Of a DNA stretch of 64,000 bases, positions 28,601 through 40,100 are shown piece after piece. The notes beneath the pieces were generated by a model. The model was not told where the DNA came from, did no database searches, and saw only the letters and a list, made by a program, of their open reading frames with translations. This DNA is from Conus ventricosus (lineage: Eukaryota; Mollusca; Gastropoda; Neogastropoda; Conidae). Every line of letters begins with the position of its first letter. Position 1 is the first letter of the stretch. The stretch covers positions 53,102,168 to 53,166,167 of the forward strand of contig CM031614.1 of assembly GCA_018398815.1 (NCBI GenBank), read 5' to 3'. The translations under genes were made by a program, and so were the position numbers.

Positions 28601-31600
28601 AGATAGAACAAACACAAAACGGGTGTTTGTTAATCCGGAGTTTTCATATGCAATTGGGCACTGGAGAACCGTAAAATAATTAAAGCGGAACAGTGTCTGG
28701 CGGGATTATCTGCAGTTTCTTCCTTCACAAAAGATCTTTGAGGAGCTAGTTGTTTTGTTGTGTCAGTTTCTCGTAAATAATACACGGGCGGATTCATTTT
28801 TACAATTCTTTTTATTTCGTACGGGTCAACACTCCAAATTGGGATCGGTTGCCCTAATGCGAGTGTCCCCTTCTGCTTCTCCCGGTAAATAAAGGTACCT
28901 TACTTTCAAACCAAATGGTAATAGTTTGCTGGGTGTACTGAGTCTTCAGCAACATTTATTGTTTTTCTTTTGATTGCTTGTACTGGTTTTTAGCCCTTTA
29001 AATTCTTCATTATTCATTGCGCCAAAACTGAGGGCAGTCTTCTAACCCATTCTGTGTTGCGAGAATTTGTCAATCAGCTCTCTGTGATACTGGTAAGAAA
29101 AAAGTCTTTCGGCTAACTGTTTGTTAAAGTTTTCAACTAAAGCCTGTGATCTGTGAACTCCTGGAATGCCTCTTTTAATAGTAACTCTATGTTTTAACAA
29201 TAATTGATTCACTTGGCCTTTAAATTCTTTTCCATCATCAACTTGAATCATGCGAGGGTAAGTTAGCGGGCCTCGTTGGTATATTAGTTGTATGGCGACA
29301 GCAACAGCAGAAGCACTCTTTTGTGTTAATGGTTCTGCATCTTTGTATCTTGAAGCTATATCAATGACTGTGAGTGCGTACTTAAATCTTTTTCGTCTAA
29401 TCCTATCAGAGGGTAAATATAGAGAATCCATTTGATGGGTGTCGTTTGGAGTTGTATTCACAAAGTGCGGTCTCTGTATTCGTCTAGGGGCAGGTAAATA
29501 AATTTGCCAAATTGCTTGTTTAGATAACCATTCCTTCGCTGTTTGTTCACTGACTCCAGCTGCTTGGCTTAGCTTTTTAATTGCTGTGATGCCCTTCCAA
29601 TATCCTTTGGGCGAATAATAGATTTTGTTCATTTTTTATTCAGCCAATATTATGCGCAACAAAATACACGACGGTCATACCAACGACAATAAACCCGATT
29701 TCTTGCATCTTTTGTTTTTCTGATGGTTGATAAAAGTCACTGAATTTTGGTGGGGGCAATGTCTGGACCGGTTTGCCTGTTACTAGATAATATTGTTTTA
29801 TTGCTTGATCAACATCTTTAAATATGTAAGCTGCATGCCCCTGTCTTTTCAGTGTGTCATTAATAAAATCTAACTGCTCAAGTCTCTGCCTTTCATAGGC
29901 GTCTTGTGCAGCTGCTAGTTCCTCCATAGCTTTGTTATGTCTTTTTCTCTCGCTGTCATCCCGCAGTTTACTAAATGCAAAATTACTGCCGCTAAAAGCA
30001 AGCGCATTCACCACAGCGCCGCCTATCATTATTGCGAGTGAAGCCATTTTTTATAAATGTAATTTTTTTTCTTACATATTTATATTGTCTGGAATTATTC
30101 CTTGCTTAACTAGAAAATCTTTCGTAGCAAACGAAGCTGCAATAATAGCAATCAGTTTTGCTGAATCCTCAAAGTCTAGTTTGCCAAGATCTGCTGGTTT
30201 AATTCTTAACAGGCTTTTACCAAGCATTGAGTATCCTACACTTAGTCCTCCAATAACAGCAGAATGGTATACAAGGTTAGCAACAGTTTTTTCGGTGCTC
30301 ATTTTTATAAAATAAAATAATTATAATTATTAAAAAACATGAACAGCGATGATCTACTACAGCTACAAGGCAGCCTAAACCTTCCTGAACTTATGAATGA
30401 CCAAGTTGATGATCAAGCTATTATGCCCAAAAAGGAGAGGCTGTATTCTTTGGCAGCATGTGGGAAAACAAAACAGTTCCTCGGAACTGAATTCAGCATA
30501 GAACAGATTCAACAAATGTCACCGCAAGACATTTTAAAGTATCATAACAGGTATGAAGCGCAGCTGGGGTCTAGAATGGTGAAAAGTGTGGGGCAAACGG
30601 TTCTTAGTTTGTACACTAAACTAGTCAGTAGATTTGCTCCCATTGATTCTGAACAAGATCTTACGTATGATTTAACGCAAGATCCAGTTTTAACAAAGTC
30701 ATTAGAGTCTCTAGGATGTGATCTATACTACAGATTTGGAACATTGTTAATCGCCAGTAATCATGGGATTAATAACTTTTAATCATATAGATTTTATTTC
30801 CCTTCAAAATGAACGATCTGGAAAATCAGCAGAACCAGAAAACACTGAATCAGGTGGAGAAAGTAACCCAGAAAACGCTGAATCAGGCGGAGAGCATTAA
30901 AAATCCTGGGCGTGTTGAAGCAGGAAGAAAATTAGCAGAGTGGAACAGACAAAAAAAATTAATGTTACAGAATATGACTCATCATGAAAACATAACACCT
31001 CCAACGCCAGAACAAGTTGATTCAATGCCAGCTATAAAAACTCCATGTGATTCAAGGGCCCCAAAGTCTTCATGGAATATTGAACTTAAAACTGTTGCCA
31101 TTTTTGGCGCCCTTGCTGCTGTTGGGGGCAGTTATTATGGCTATAAAATATATACACAATGGCAACAGAAACGAAAGAAGTTAAAACAACCTGAACCGTT
31201 AAATACAGAAAAAGACAACTGCACGCCAAAACCGCCAATAACAAAGCATCATTTTGATCCATTTATAATGGAATAATATTTTAAAATTTTTTATAAAAAT
31301 AGATCATGGCGTATTATAAAATGATGAAGTCAATAAATAAAGACCTGGAGTCTATAAAAGACATTTCCATAGACCCGAATTGTAATCAATGCGGTTGCTT
31401 CGGATGTAAGACCTTCCTTAAAATCTATGCAGAAAACGCTGAGCAAGACATCCTCAACGATGACGCGTTTTTTGAGGCGTATGTGTACTATATTAGACAT
31501 CTACTATTTAAGATAAAAACATAGATTGTATTTTTTGATAATTATAAGATAACTTAAATACAAACTTGGTTGTACTTAAAGGATGACTTAATCAAGAACT

Positions 31601-34600
31601 TATTAAGAACTTGATCAAGAACTTAATTAAAAACTTAATCAAGAACTTATTAAGAACTTATTAAAAACTTAGAAGTAACTTAAGTAAGAACTTGGGGATA
31701 ACTTGAGAATGACTTAAGGACAACTTAGAAGTAACTTAAGTAAGAACTTAAGAATAACTTGTTAAAAACTTAGAAGGAACTTGAGTGTTTGCATGCGTGG
31801 GTGGGGGTGGGGCAGGTGGGGGTGGGGGGTGTGCATGCGTGGGGGCAGGACAAACAAACAACAAACACAAACAAACAACAAACACACAATAGACAGTCCG
31901 GGGTGGGGGTGGAGGGACGTGCGTGCGTGGGGTGGGGGTGGGAGGACGTGCGTGCGTGGGGTGGGGGTGGGGGGACGTGCGTGCGTGGGTGGGGGTGGGG
32001 GGACGTGCGTGTGTGTGCGGCAGCCAAAAAAGTTGAAGCAGGACGTTGAAGCGAAGCAGTGAAGCCAGTAATCACAGCAATATATACAAAGTCATAAAGT
32101 GCTTGGTGAAAATTCAAGGCAGTCAACTCTAAACAAACCCGACCGCTCCTGCATTAGCAGTATCTAAAAATAGATCTTACGTCAGTGGTAGCTCGTGCGC
32201 TTTCTAGGTTAAACAGGCGAGCTCGCCTGATTGACCCAGTATTGCTTGGGTGCTTTCTAGCCGTCTTACAGTGCGCGCGCACTGTTAGCTAAAGCAGTCA
32301 ACTCTAAACAAACCCGACCGCTCGCGCTAACGACACCTGGCGCGCTGTCAACCTGAAATGAATACACCCCCCCACCCCCACCCCTCACCTGGCAAGCCCA
32401 GTCTCTCGCTTTAATTGATTTTTTGGTCGCGCGTCTCGCTGTGTCAGCCTATCTGTTACACATAGTTTTGTAGGTTGTAGTACATCCGTCATTGTATATT
32501 TGAAGCATTTATATGAAGATAGTGCTAGCCACACACTACTCCTCTCCATACTGGTAGATGTACTAAGGTCTGCCTAACCCTATCTAGTTTGTTTGCCAGA
32601 ACATTCAAAATCGCCATTCAGTTGCATAAGGGCACACTTAAAGGCAGATGAACTATTAGAAGTAGAAAAGTATACACATCTTAATACACAAATCAGCTTG
32701 CCCCATAAACACTGAATCTGTAGTTAACAATCAATCAAGTCACGAATCAGCCGTGTTACCTTCGCCTTAAGAAATGAACGCTGTGCGGGCAGACATGTGA
32801 ATAGTTAGCTTGCCTTCACTAACTAACTCAACTAATTCTTTCAACAAATACTCTAAACATGCAGTTAAAATAAACTTATGGCCTCGAATAACAAACCTGT
32901 TCTTCAGTAACGTTTTAGCCATTTTAAAATAACACAATTAAAACACAGTGGTCACACCAGGGCGCAATCAAAACACAGCCTTCTTTGTGCAGTAGCTCCA
33001 ACACAATGACGGCCCGGGTCGTGCCACGTCGACAGCCTCGATCTGATGGCAATCTAGACTTTTCCAAATGTGGTGCAACCCAACTGAGTGCGTTTCGTTT
33101 AAACAGCACAGGCTAGGTGCAAACTGCCGCGAGCCGTAAATTAAGTGATCAGATTTCAGCCCCGTGTACAAAGTTTGTAGGTGGAAATTAGTCAGAAGAA
33201 GTGTGCGAATTTTATGTCATTTAATTGAGAGAGAGAAAGAGTGTGTGTGTGTGTGTCTGTCTGCCCGCCTCTCTGTCTGTCTGTCTGTCTCTCTCTGTCT
33301 CTCTCTTCTCTGTCTGCCGGTGATTCTCCTCTCTCTTCCGCCACAGGAAAAGGCGGCTTTCAGGCCACTTTTGCCCAAAAACACGGTGGTTGAGCAAGTG
33401 AGCCAGAATCGGTGTTTATACGTTCTCTACTTGGCATTTATGCAGTCTGATGCGACTGCTTATCAATTAAAGAAGTATTTTGCTAAAATCTGTAAAGTTA
33501 TTTAGGAAATTCTTTCAGGAGATGGTGATTTCTTTAATTATATAAATTCAAGAATCAGGGAGTTCTAGACATTAGCAGCTCTGTTATTAGAACGCTTTTT
33601 ATGCTTGTCAGTGTTGTGATGCTGAGTATGTGCTTTAACTTGTCTGTTTTGCGTTTTCAACTGTATCTTTAAAAGAATTTTTTTAAGTGCACATCCTTTA
33701 CTTTAATATGAGTATACATTTGGTCTACATGTCATTCTTAATCATGACTATATATTCTACTCATGTCACAACAGTTCTTTACATTTAGAAATTGGTTTTC
33801 ATGAATAAATTAACTTATTACTCAAATGTAAATGGAACAAGTGATTGCATACTCTTAGCTCTTAGCTTTCTACACTCTGGTTTCCAATTAATATATTAGT
33901 GTATGCTTTTAATGCGACACATGTACTTTGTCAGTTGCTCAGTTCTTAAAATTGGAAACTTGGCTGTATAAGGATTGTCCTTAGTCAAAACTGTAGTGTG
34001 AATTAGATGATATTTGGTCAAATAAGAAAATCAGATAATCTTTGAGTGTTGAACTAGATTTTTTTTTTTTTTTTTTAAACCAACACTTTTATAGGAAAAG
34101 AAATCATTGGAATATGCTGAGAATTGAACTTTTATTTATTTATTTATTTTTTTGCCGTTAAAGAATTTTAAAACTCAGATTGGTGTGAGTGAGTGTGGTG
34201 ATATCCCTGTTGTTAATGGCACATGTTTGGCATATATTTTATACAGTTTTGTCCTTCATCTGTCTAAAGCTATGTTTACCCCTGAATTAATCTCACCTGT
34301 AAGAAAAAAAAAAAAACAACTTTAATAATGTGATCAAAACAAAACAAAACAAACAAATCATGTTTTAGTGTATTATACCTTAGAGATTGTCCAGGCAAAT
34401 TTTGTCAGAAACTTAAGAAAGTACTTTGAAGCCATGGATACTTTCAGAACAAGAGCCTAGAGATAACTGGGGGATTACTTTCAACTCCTCTACTGCTGCT
34501 GCTGTTTCCACAACAACTGCTACTACTACTATTAATATTACTACAAAGTCTCTGTTACTGCTACTTCTACAACTACTATACTGGTACTCTTGTACTACTT

Positions 34601-36804
34601 ATATAAATAATGATAATAATCATGATATTAATTGGATTTTGATAAGTGCTAGTCTAGACAGTTGTCTTTGTTGTGATAAAAGAAAGTAAACCCACACTTG
34701 TAGTTTCTGTGTATAATGGAAGCATTGTTTCAGAAGAATGATCAAGAGGTAGACAGTATGGTTAAGAGAGTAACATGAAAACTGTGCAGAAAACATTTGC
34801 CTTTGTCCATTTCCTGTTTGTGATATTGCAAGGTTCACTAGATGATGTAGAAGATGATGCAAGCAAAATAAAATATTAGTATTGCTGGTGATCAGTCATC
34901 TCTAGTTGTGTTAATTTATTTAGTTGCATGCATCTATCATAAACCCATAGACTTTCTGTCCATTTCAGTTCCCCCACCCACCCCCATCCCATCCATCCTT
35001 TTTCAAGTTCTGTCAATTTTCTGTCAAAAAAAAGTGAAATTTGATCTAAAATATAACCTTGCTCACATAGTTCGGCAGGGAAAAAGTGAACAGTATGCAT
35101 GGTTATAATAAATTTGAGAAAGAAAGGGACAGAATATGGCATGCAATGAAAGAATAATCATAGAAATAACTTACAAAATAAACCATGAACAACTATCCGG
35201 ACTTGAAAGAAATAACCAAGTAAACCCCTGTGTGCAGAGCATTCCAGTGCTGATTGGAGTTGTGGTATAGTTGATGGCCATGAATGAAATAACAAAGTGA
35301 AAACCCCTGTGTGCAGAGCATTCCAGTGCTGATTGGAGTTGTGGTATAGTTGATGGCCATGAATGAAATAACAAAGTGAAAACCCCTGTGTGCAGAGCAT
35401 TCCAGTGCTGATTGGAGTTGTGGTATAGTTGATGGCCATGAATGAAATAACAAAGTGAAAACCCCTGTGTGCAGAGCATTCCAGTGCTGATTGGAGTTGT
35501 GGTATAGTTGATGGACATGAATGAAATAACAAAGTGAAAACCCCTGTGTGCAGAGCATCCCAGTGCTGATAGGAGTTGCTGTCGTAGGAGCAACAGCCAT
35601 CCTGGCCAAGATCTTTCTGTTCGGGGACCGGAAGAAGAAGGCCCCCGTGACCCTCAAAGATCCCACGGTCAAATACCCCCTGAAGCTGGTCGATAGAGAG
35701 GTGGGTGGACCTTTGAGTTGCTTTAAAAGTTATTGCCGTCTGTTACCAGTCTGTCAATCTCTTTTTCTCTTCAGTTGATGTGTAATGATTGGTTGCGTTA
35801 CCACTTGTTGGAATGCTGCCTTTGGTTCTTTGATCATATGGTGTGAATGTACCTGCCTCCCATTTTGTTTCACCAACTGTGGTCTTATTCATTATTTTTA
35901 GAATCTAGGGAAATGAAATTGTGTGACCGCATTCACATTACACACCACACAGCTGCAGAGCTTACTCTAGAACGCGGGATTTGTACAGTCCCCCGAAAAT
36001 CTGTTCCTTTCCGCAATTATGGAGTCTTAAAGCGGGCAGACACCTGCACAGTTGCAGGACTGCCCGCCCTGTTCACTGATCGTTGCGGGCGCTCGTTTGT
36101 CGTCTGCTTGAAAAACTGAAACTAGAACTGAGCAGGAGCGAACAATTTCTTGATATTTCATTGGCTGTTGACGAGAAGTTGCGAGAGTTTAAGACGCCAT
36201 GTTGGGTATTTTCCAAAATGAAGCATGCACCCACCCTATTTGACTTCAACTTTCGTGGAAGAAAAGTGGAAAAAAAAAGAAAGATTCTGTGCCATGCGAG
36301 GGTGGAGAAGGTCATGAAGAAACCGCGACTACATCCAAAAGCTTGGAGAAGCAGCCCGAAAAGAGTGCCAGTGCAAGGGAACACCGGTTTCAAGACGATT
36401 GGCTGAAGAAGTGGCTCGGAGGGGGGGGGGGGGGGGAGGGGTGCCCCCCTTTTTTTGATATGAGGGGGGGACTGCCCCCCTTTTTGAAAAATCCTAGATT
36501 AAGCTCTGCAGCTGAATGCAACATACCTTATTACATGCATCAGAAAACCACAACTCACAAACCACATCATGTACACACATGTGCGCGCACACACACATCA
36601 CACCCCATCACACCACACCACAACACAAAACACAGTAGTAGCAGAAGCGAACACAGCATGCCACAAAACCACATAGCACTCACATGGAAAAATACATGTG
36701 CGCACAAATCACAACATAACAGGATATAACACAACACATATCACGAATTTTCAACAACACTCATACTCTCTCACAGACAGGCAGACATACATACACTCAC
36801 ACAC

Positions 36805-36869
<65 letters not shown>

Positions 36870-37104
36870 CACACACACACACACTCGATGCAACACGCAG
36901 TGGACACCACAAAACCATACTCTCACACACACATACAAAGATGCACACATTACTTCACACACACTCTCTCTCTCACACACTACACACATAAGACATACAC
37001 ATCAAAACACATACACACACTCTCACACATACACTGGGAACAAATTCGACACATACCCTTACAAGACACACATACACACAAACATTTACACCTATGCATG
37101 CACT

Positions 37105-37136
<32 letters not shown>

Positions 37137-40100
37137 TGCTCACACATGTAGTGTGAAGAGGAATGCTGTGGCCGATGATGCCAAACCATTACCAGGAACA
37201 GGACTTTGAAGGAAGTGAGTTTTGAAATCTGAGCAAAGGGAGGCACACAGTATGTGTGTATGGATTGTAGGGAAGGCAGTCTGTGTTTCTCTGTTATTCC
37301 TGCAAATAATTATTGAATGATGGTAATGTTCTTGTTAGTTGGTTTTGTAATTTAGGCACATTGCGGTGTAGTGAAGTCTGTGAATGGTTGCACGAAATGT
37401 ATTGAAGCTCTTTGTGTAGTCTTCATGTACTTCAGGGGTAATTGCAACGTAATCAGGGACCATCACTATGTTTGTATTAATAACAATGTTGAGAAGTTTA
37501 AAAAAGAAAAAGAAAAAAAGAGAAGGCTGACAGTGCGCTCAACGAAAAAGCACGTTTATGTCCTCGGTGTGTGTATAGGGATTATAAAGTGTGTGTTGGT
37601 GTTTTCAGGAGATCAGCCCGGACACACGCAGGTTTCGCTTTGCTCTCCCCTCCCCTGAACACATTCTGGGTCTGCCTGTGGGTAAGTGTGTCTGCACTCC
37701 AACAGTTCAGTGTGAAAGTGTCGTTGACAGCAGAATTCAGCTGACAATACCAGGCAGTCCAGAGTGAATGCCTCGAACAACGCTTGTTTCATACATGGAA
37801 TGTGAGACTGTTGACTTTGTCTTCATGTAGGACAGTCCAAATGCTGATAGACGGGTGTCTGTCCTTACAGTTAGCAAACACAGAGCTGCCAAGTGCCGTC
37901 TTTTGGCATAGCATGCTATGATCTTGTTGACAGTGCTTTGTTGCTACACTTTGTGATAAAATGCTATGTAGAAAGAAAGAAAAATTTAAGCGCTTCATGG
38001 AGTAAGCAGTACCTTAAACAAAACTGAGATGGCGTAGATCTTTACTGTAGACTTGTTTTGTCAAAAAATGGCCAGGTTCAGCATTAAGAGGATGAAAAAG
38101 CAGGAGAAAATTTGCTAAAGATGATTGAGATTTTACCACTGCATTGATAGATTTTGTTGTACGCTGTTTGATGGTTTTTAGGTCATGTTGAAACCACATG
38201 ACAGCTAATGAGATTTATTTCTTCTTATGAGAATTCTTTCTTTGTCTGCCATCATGTTAAGTACGAAGTGAAATGCGACTTTAAAGACTCATATGATACT
38301 GCGTTCGAGTGCTTGCTTAAATTTGGAATGCTACACTTAAAATATCAGAATGCTACATTTGAATGGTTTTGCGGCCTTGGCAGCTCTGAATGCAGTTGAG
38401 GATGGACTTCACAGAGGCAGAAAGCAGCACAAGTGGTCATGGGTGAACATCACGATGAATTACAGTGGACATAGTCTTTCCACATTGTTGTACACGACTG
38501 AAGAGAGAGAGGTGCAGCGATTATGAAAAAGACAATACATGATAGAACTGAACTTGTTCTATGGGTGATAAGAAATTTAGGAGGGGACCAGTCAAAACAT
38601 GCTGGAATTGAGCCTGCTTTGTAGGTGTAAAGAAAGACGGTTCACATTGTCTTTCTTTTGCCTGGCGACTGTATCGATAAAAGTATATCAGTGTTGAAAG
38701 GGAAGCAGTTTTGATGTGCATGTGTGTAGGAGATTTCTGGCTTGAAATCTGTCACAGTACTGTTGTTATAGAGAATTTTGTTTGTTTGTTTATTTTTTAA
38801 ATTTTTACCTGTCCATTTTTGTCAGTGATTCTCACTTCTCTAGTTGGATTTTGCTAAGTGAATTGATTGTTCTGCTTACACTTTTAGATGTTTGTCAGAA
38901 AACAGTAATTCACTCTCAAACTGCATTAACTCATTGCAGACGTAACTTTCTGCCACAACCGTGACACGCTGAGATGCACTATTTTCGGTATTTTTACAAA
39001 AAAATATACAGACAGAACCAAACCGAATACAACAATAAATATTATGTTTTTGAAAACTTCAAATCATGTTCTTTTAAAAAAAAATACTACAGTCCTGTGT
39101 TCAGTACACACTTCACTCGCCACTGGTTTGAAAAGTGTAGGCAAACAGCTATGAGCAAAAACTTTTTCTCCACGCAAGTATGGATGAAAAATCAATATGA
39201 TCATAACTGTAGTCAACACAATGTGTAGCAAACACACAAAAACAATGTATCTTCCACACACACAGCTGTGTGCATGGTCTAAACCTCAAACAGAGAGCTG
39301 CTGTCACATATTTGAAGAAAAAACGCGAAAATTTCATCATCATTTGGTATGTGCAACTCACCATCGTCACTCATATCCTCTCTGTCCGATTCGGCAAGTT
39401 CGGAAAACAGTTCGGAAAAGTTCCACAAGTTCGGAAAACAGTTCCAGTTCTTCCTTTGATCGTTCTTCCATTATTCTTTCAATTACTTCTTGAAATACGA
39501 TGTTTCTGTTCGCTACGACTCGCTGACGCGTCGGTGCCGACAACATGATGAACACGGGCAGCCAGAGTTATCTCCAGCTATCCTATAATATGAGCGAAAA
39601 AGTAGAATCAAACGCGAGATAATATACCAAGGGAGAGTACCACCTAATAGAGGAGATCCTCAGCTTTCTGTAGATACCACGATTGTTTCCCTTAGACCGC
39701 ACAGCTGCATGCGAAAATTCGAGTAGATCGTCGATCACCTGGCAGGCGACGTGTCTGTGCGAAGCACTCAACCTGTCGTCGGCCAGGTGATAGACGAGGC
39801 GGCAATGAGTTAATCATTATTGCGATCACTTTTTTTTTCTTTTCCATTACATCTTGATATTGGGATTCATGGGTATAGCTACAGATTTTTCCTTTTTTTC
39901 TGGGGAGGGCAGACATGGATAGAAGGGGAGAGGGGGCTGGAGGGTTGGAGGTGCAGTTTGTATCATTTTGGAGACAGATGTTATGTGTGTGTGTGTGGGC
40001 TTGTGCGCATGTGTGTGAATGAGTGTAGTAGATGTTTGCGTCTGAGTCATTGATAAATATGTGTGTTATTGTGATCTGTATTCATTGTGATGCCCGTGTA

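Larger units (their letters stand above)
17960..31524. mobile_element. Maverick/Polinton element, copy 2 (with integrase and right arm)
   Basis: A virus-like DNA transposon encoding its own capsid, packaging ATPase, protein-primed DNA polymerase and retroviral-type integrase. Gene order from left: LINE fragment(-), ATPase(-), two hypotheticals(-), candidate minor capsid(-), anchored protein(+), coiled-coil protein(-), MCP(+), PTAP membrane protein(+), 60-residue protein(+), POLB(+), INT(-), two membrane proteins(-), three small genes(+). Genes abut or overlap, as in viruses. No adenovirus-type maturation protease and no left terminal inverted repeat were found. The right end probably lies in the AACTTA repeat at 31530-31790. 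Confidence 0.9.

Noticed and set aside
30339..30782. P-loop NTPase, from a CGKTKQ stretch
   Set aside because: Only GKT is present; the preceding glycines and hydrophobic strand of a Walker A motif are absent.
31770..32126. Pro/His/Thr-rich 118-residue and Gly/Trp/Val-rich open frames
   Set aside because: Translations of the G-rich minisatellite.
33164..33505. 113-residue open frame that might be an extra exon
   Set aside because: The first half is GT/CT low-complexity sequence and the remainder matches no CYB5R segment; exon 1 to exon 2 phase is already satisfied.
35158..35672. Three overlapping minus-strand open frames of 124-159 residues with repeated motifs
   Set aside because: They are antisense reads of the 79-bp tandem array, open in all three frames only because the unit lacks stops on that strand.
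36083..36406. 107-residue open frame in intron 2 on both strands
   Set aside because: No recognisable domain, no splice logic within CYB5R, and an equally long antisense frame.
36698..37151. His/Thr-rich and Val/Cys-rich open frames
   Set aside because: Translations of CA/GT microsatellite sequence on the two strands.
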